Shown here: positions 21,145 to 21,754 of the stretch, piece after piece
Position numbering within the stretch: the first letter of the stretch is position 1
Layout: each line of letters starts with the position of its first letter
Program-made: the position numbers and the translations under genes
Source of the DNA: JAWVZB01 sp033722375
GTDB lineage: Bacteria; Actinomycetota; Nitriliruptoria; Nitriliruptorales; Nitriliruptoraceae
Direction of reading: 5' to 3'
Assembly (NCBI GenBank): GCA_033722375.1
Contig: JAWVZB010000052.1
Location: 1-21,754, forward strand
Length of the DNA: 21,754 bases
Notes under the pieces: model-generated
Told to the model about the DNA's origin: nothing
Databases searched by the model: none
The model's input: the letters and a program-made list of their open reading frames with translations, nothing else

Positions 21145-21754
21145 TCAGTCCGGGAGATCAATCTTCTGGAACAGCGGCTGGGCCTCGCCGAGTTCGGTCC
21201 CCGGGGTGACCTCACGCCGCTGCCATCCGTGGGCCTGCGCCCCGCCCTCGTGGCCGAGCAGCCCGAGGATCGTGTCGGACGAGTTGGGGGTGTAGGGGGC
21301 GAAGGCGATCGCGATGCCGTCGATGGCCTGGAGAGCGGTGTAGAGGGTCCGACCCGTCCGCTCGCGGTCGGTCTTCGCGGTCTTCCATGGCTCCATGCGG
21401 TTGAGGTAGGCGTTGGTCGCCTGCGCGGCGGCGAGCGCCTCCTTCAGCGCCGCTCGGAGCTCGACCTTCTCGAGCAGGTCTGCGGCCGCTGCGAGATGGC
21501 CGTCCACGGTGTCGAGCAACGTCGTGTCCGGCTCCTCGAGCTCCCCGGGATCCGGGACGGTGCCGGCGAAGTTCTTGTGTGTCATCGCGAAGACCCGGTT
21601 GACGAGGTTGCCCCAGTCGTTGGCGAGCTCGTCGTTGATGCGACGGATGAGCTCGGCCTCGGAGATGTCGGTGTCGGTGTACTCGGGAAGGTTCGCGGCG
21701 GTGGCGTAGCGCAGCGCGTCGGGCTGGTAGCCCTCCTCGAGGTACTCGAGCACC
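21145..21754 (-). CDS. metG: Methionyl-tRNA synthetase, C-terminal part (5' end outside window)
   Basis: The last ~203 residues of a class I aminoacyl-tRNA synthetase. The segment DALRYATAANLPEYTDTDISEAELIRRINDELANDWGNLVNR is the junction of the catalytic core with the anticodon-binding helical domain in MetRS. The later AYLNRMEPWKTAK and IAFAPYTPNSSDTILGLLG segments are also characteristic. The HIGH and KMSKS motifs lie outside the window. The protein ends without the optional C-terminal tRNA-binding (EMAP-like) domain. Its stop codon abuts the APC stop: TGA 21142-21144 and the complement of 21145-21147 lie in the palindrome CTGATCAG (21141-21148). Confidence 0.95.
   Translation of the reverse strand, partial: VLEYLEEGYQPDALRYATAANLPEYTDTDISEAELIRRINDELANDWGNLVNRVFAMTHKNFAGTVPDPGELEEPDTTLLDTVDGHLAAAADLLEKVELRAALKEALAAAQATNAYLNRMEPWKTAKTDRERTGRTLYTALQAIDGIAIAFAPYTPNSSDTILGLLGHEGGAQAHGWQRREVTPGTELGEAQPLFQKIDLPD

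Overview
The window is GC-rich throughout (roughly 70 % by eye), densely coded on both strands with strong third-position GC bias, and carries no mobile element, CRISPR array or rRNA. Gene content points to a high-GC Actinomycetota chromosome: the order 5-formyltetrahydrofolate cyclo-ligase / FmdB-type zinc ribbon / SAF protein, an EttA with actinobacterial-style N-terminus, a VanW protein, a VKOR-SPW pair, and TAnnnT-type promoters. A deep-branching actinobacterial class is possible, but no lineage can be fixed from this stretch alone.

Layout. 1-2395 (+): end of 5-formyl-THF cyclo-ligase, a FmdB/Ruc-type zinc-ribbon protein behind a CIRCE (HrcA) operator, a membrane-anchored SAF protein, and undecaprenyl-diphosphatase UppP. 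2436-4265 (-): an S9 prolyl-oligopeptidase-family hydrolase, divergent from a sensor-less histidine kinase (4476-5237, +); their shared upstream region holds three end-to-end inverted repeats. 5248-9138 (-): ABC-F factor EttA, a secreted degenerate LytM/M23-like protein, and an unidentified multi-pass membrane protein. 9236-14605 (+): an MFS-fused spermidine-synthase-like protein, a VanW protein with a LexA-type (SOS) box upstream, and an overlapping pair made of a cupredoxin lipoprotein and a polytopic membrane protein. 14688-14891 (-): a cold-shock protein. 15106-16118 (+): a VKOR-family protein with stop-start overlap to an SPW-repeat membrane protein. 16151-17854 (-): a secreted neutral-ceramidase-like protein. 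17984-18057 (+): tRNA-Arg(CCT). 18089-18532 (-): a stand-alone receiver domain. 18671-21144 (+): a 43-residue membrane microprotein overlapping by 4 nt an APC amino-acid permease fused to two universal-stress domains. 21145-end (-): C-terminal part of methionyl-tRNA synthetase.

How the genes work together. Most of the window is housekeeping or envelope biology: undecaprenyl-phosphate recycling (UppP), wall-associated proteins (VanW, M23-like), redox and copper-type envelope proteins (VKOR, cupredoxin), translation (EttA, MetRS, tRNA-Arg) and stress response (HrcA-controlled Ruc-like chaperone, cold-shock protein, USP domains, possible SOS box). No stretch longer than 300 bases lacks a gene. 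The most notable items are regulatory DNA (CIRCE, stacked dyads, SOS-like box) and the small membrane ORF coupled to the APC-USP transporter. I saw no clear new multi-gene defence or biosynthetic system.
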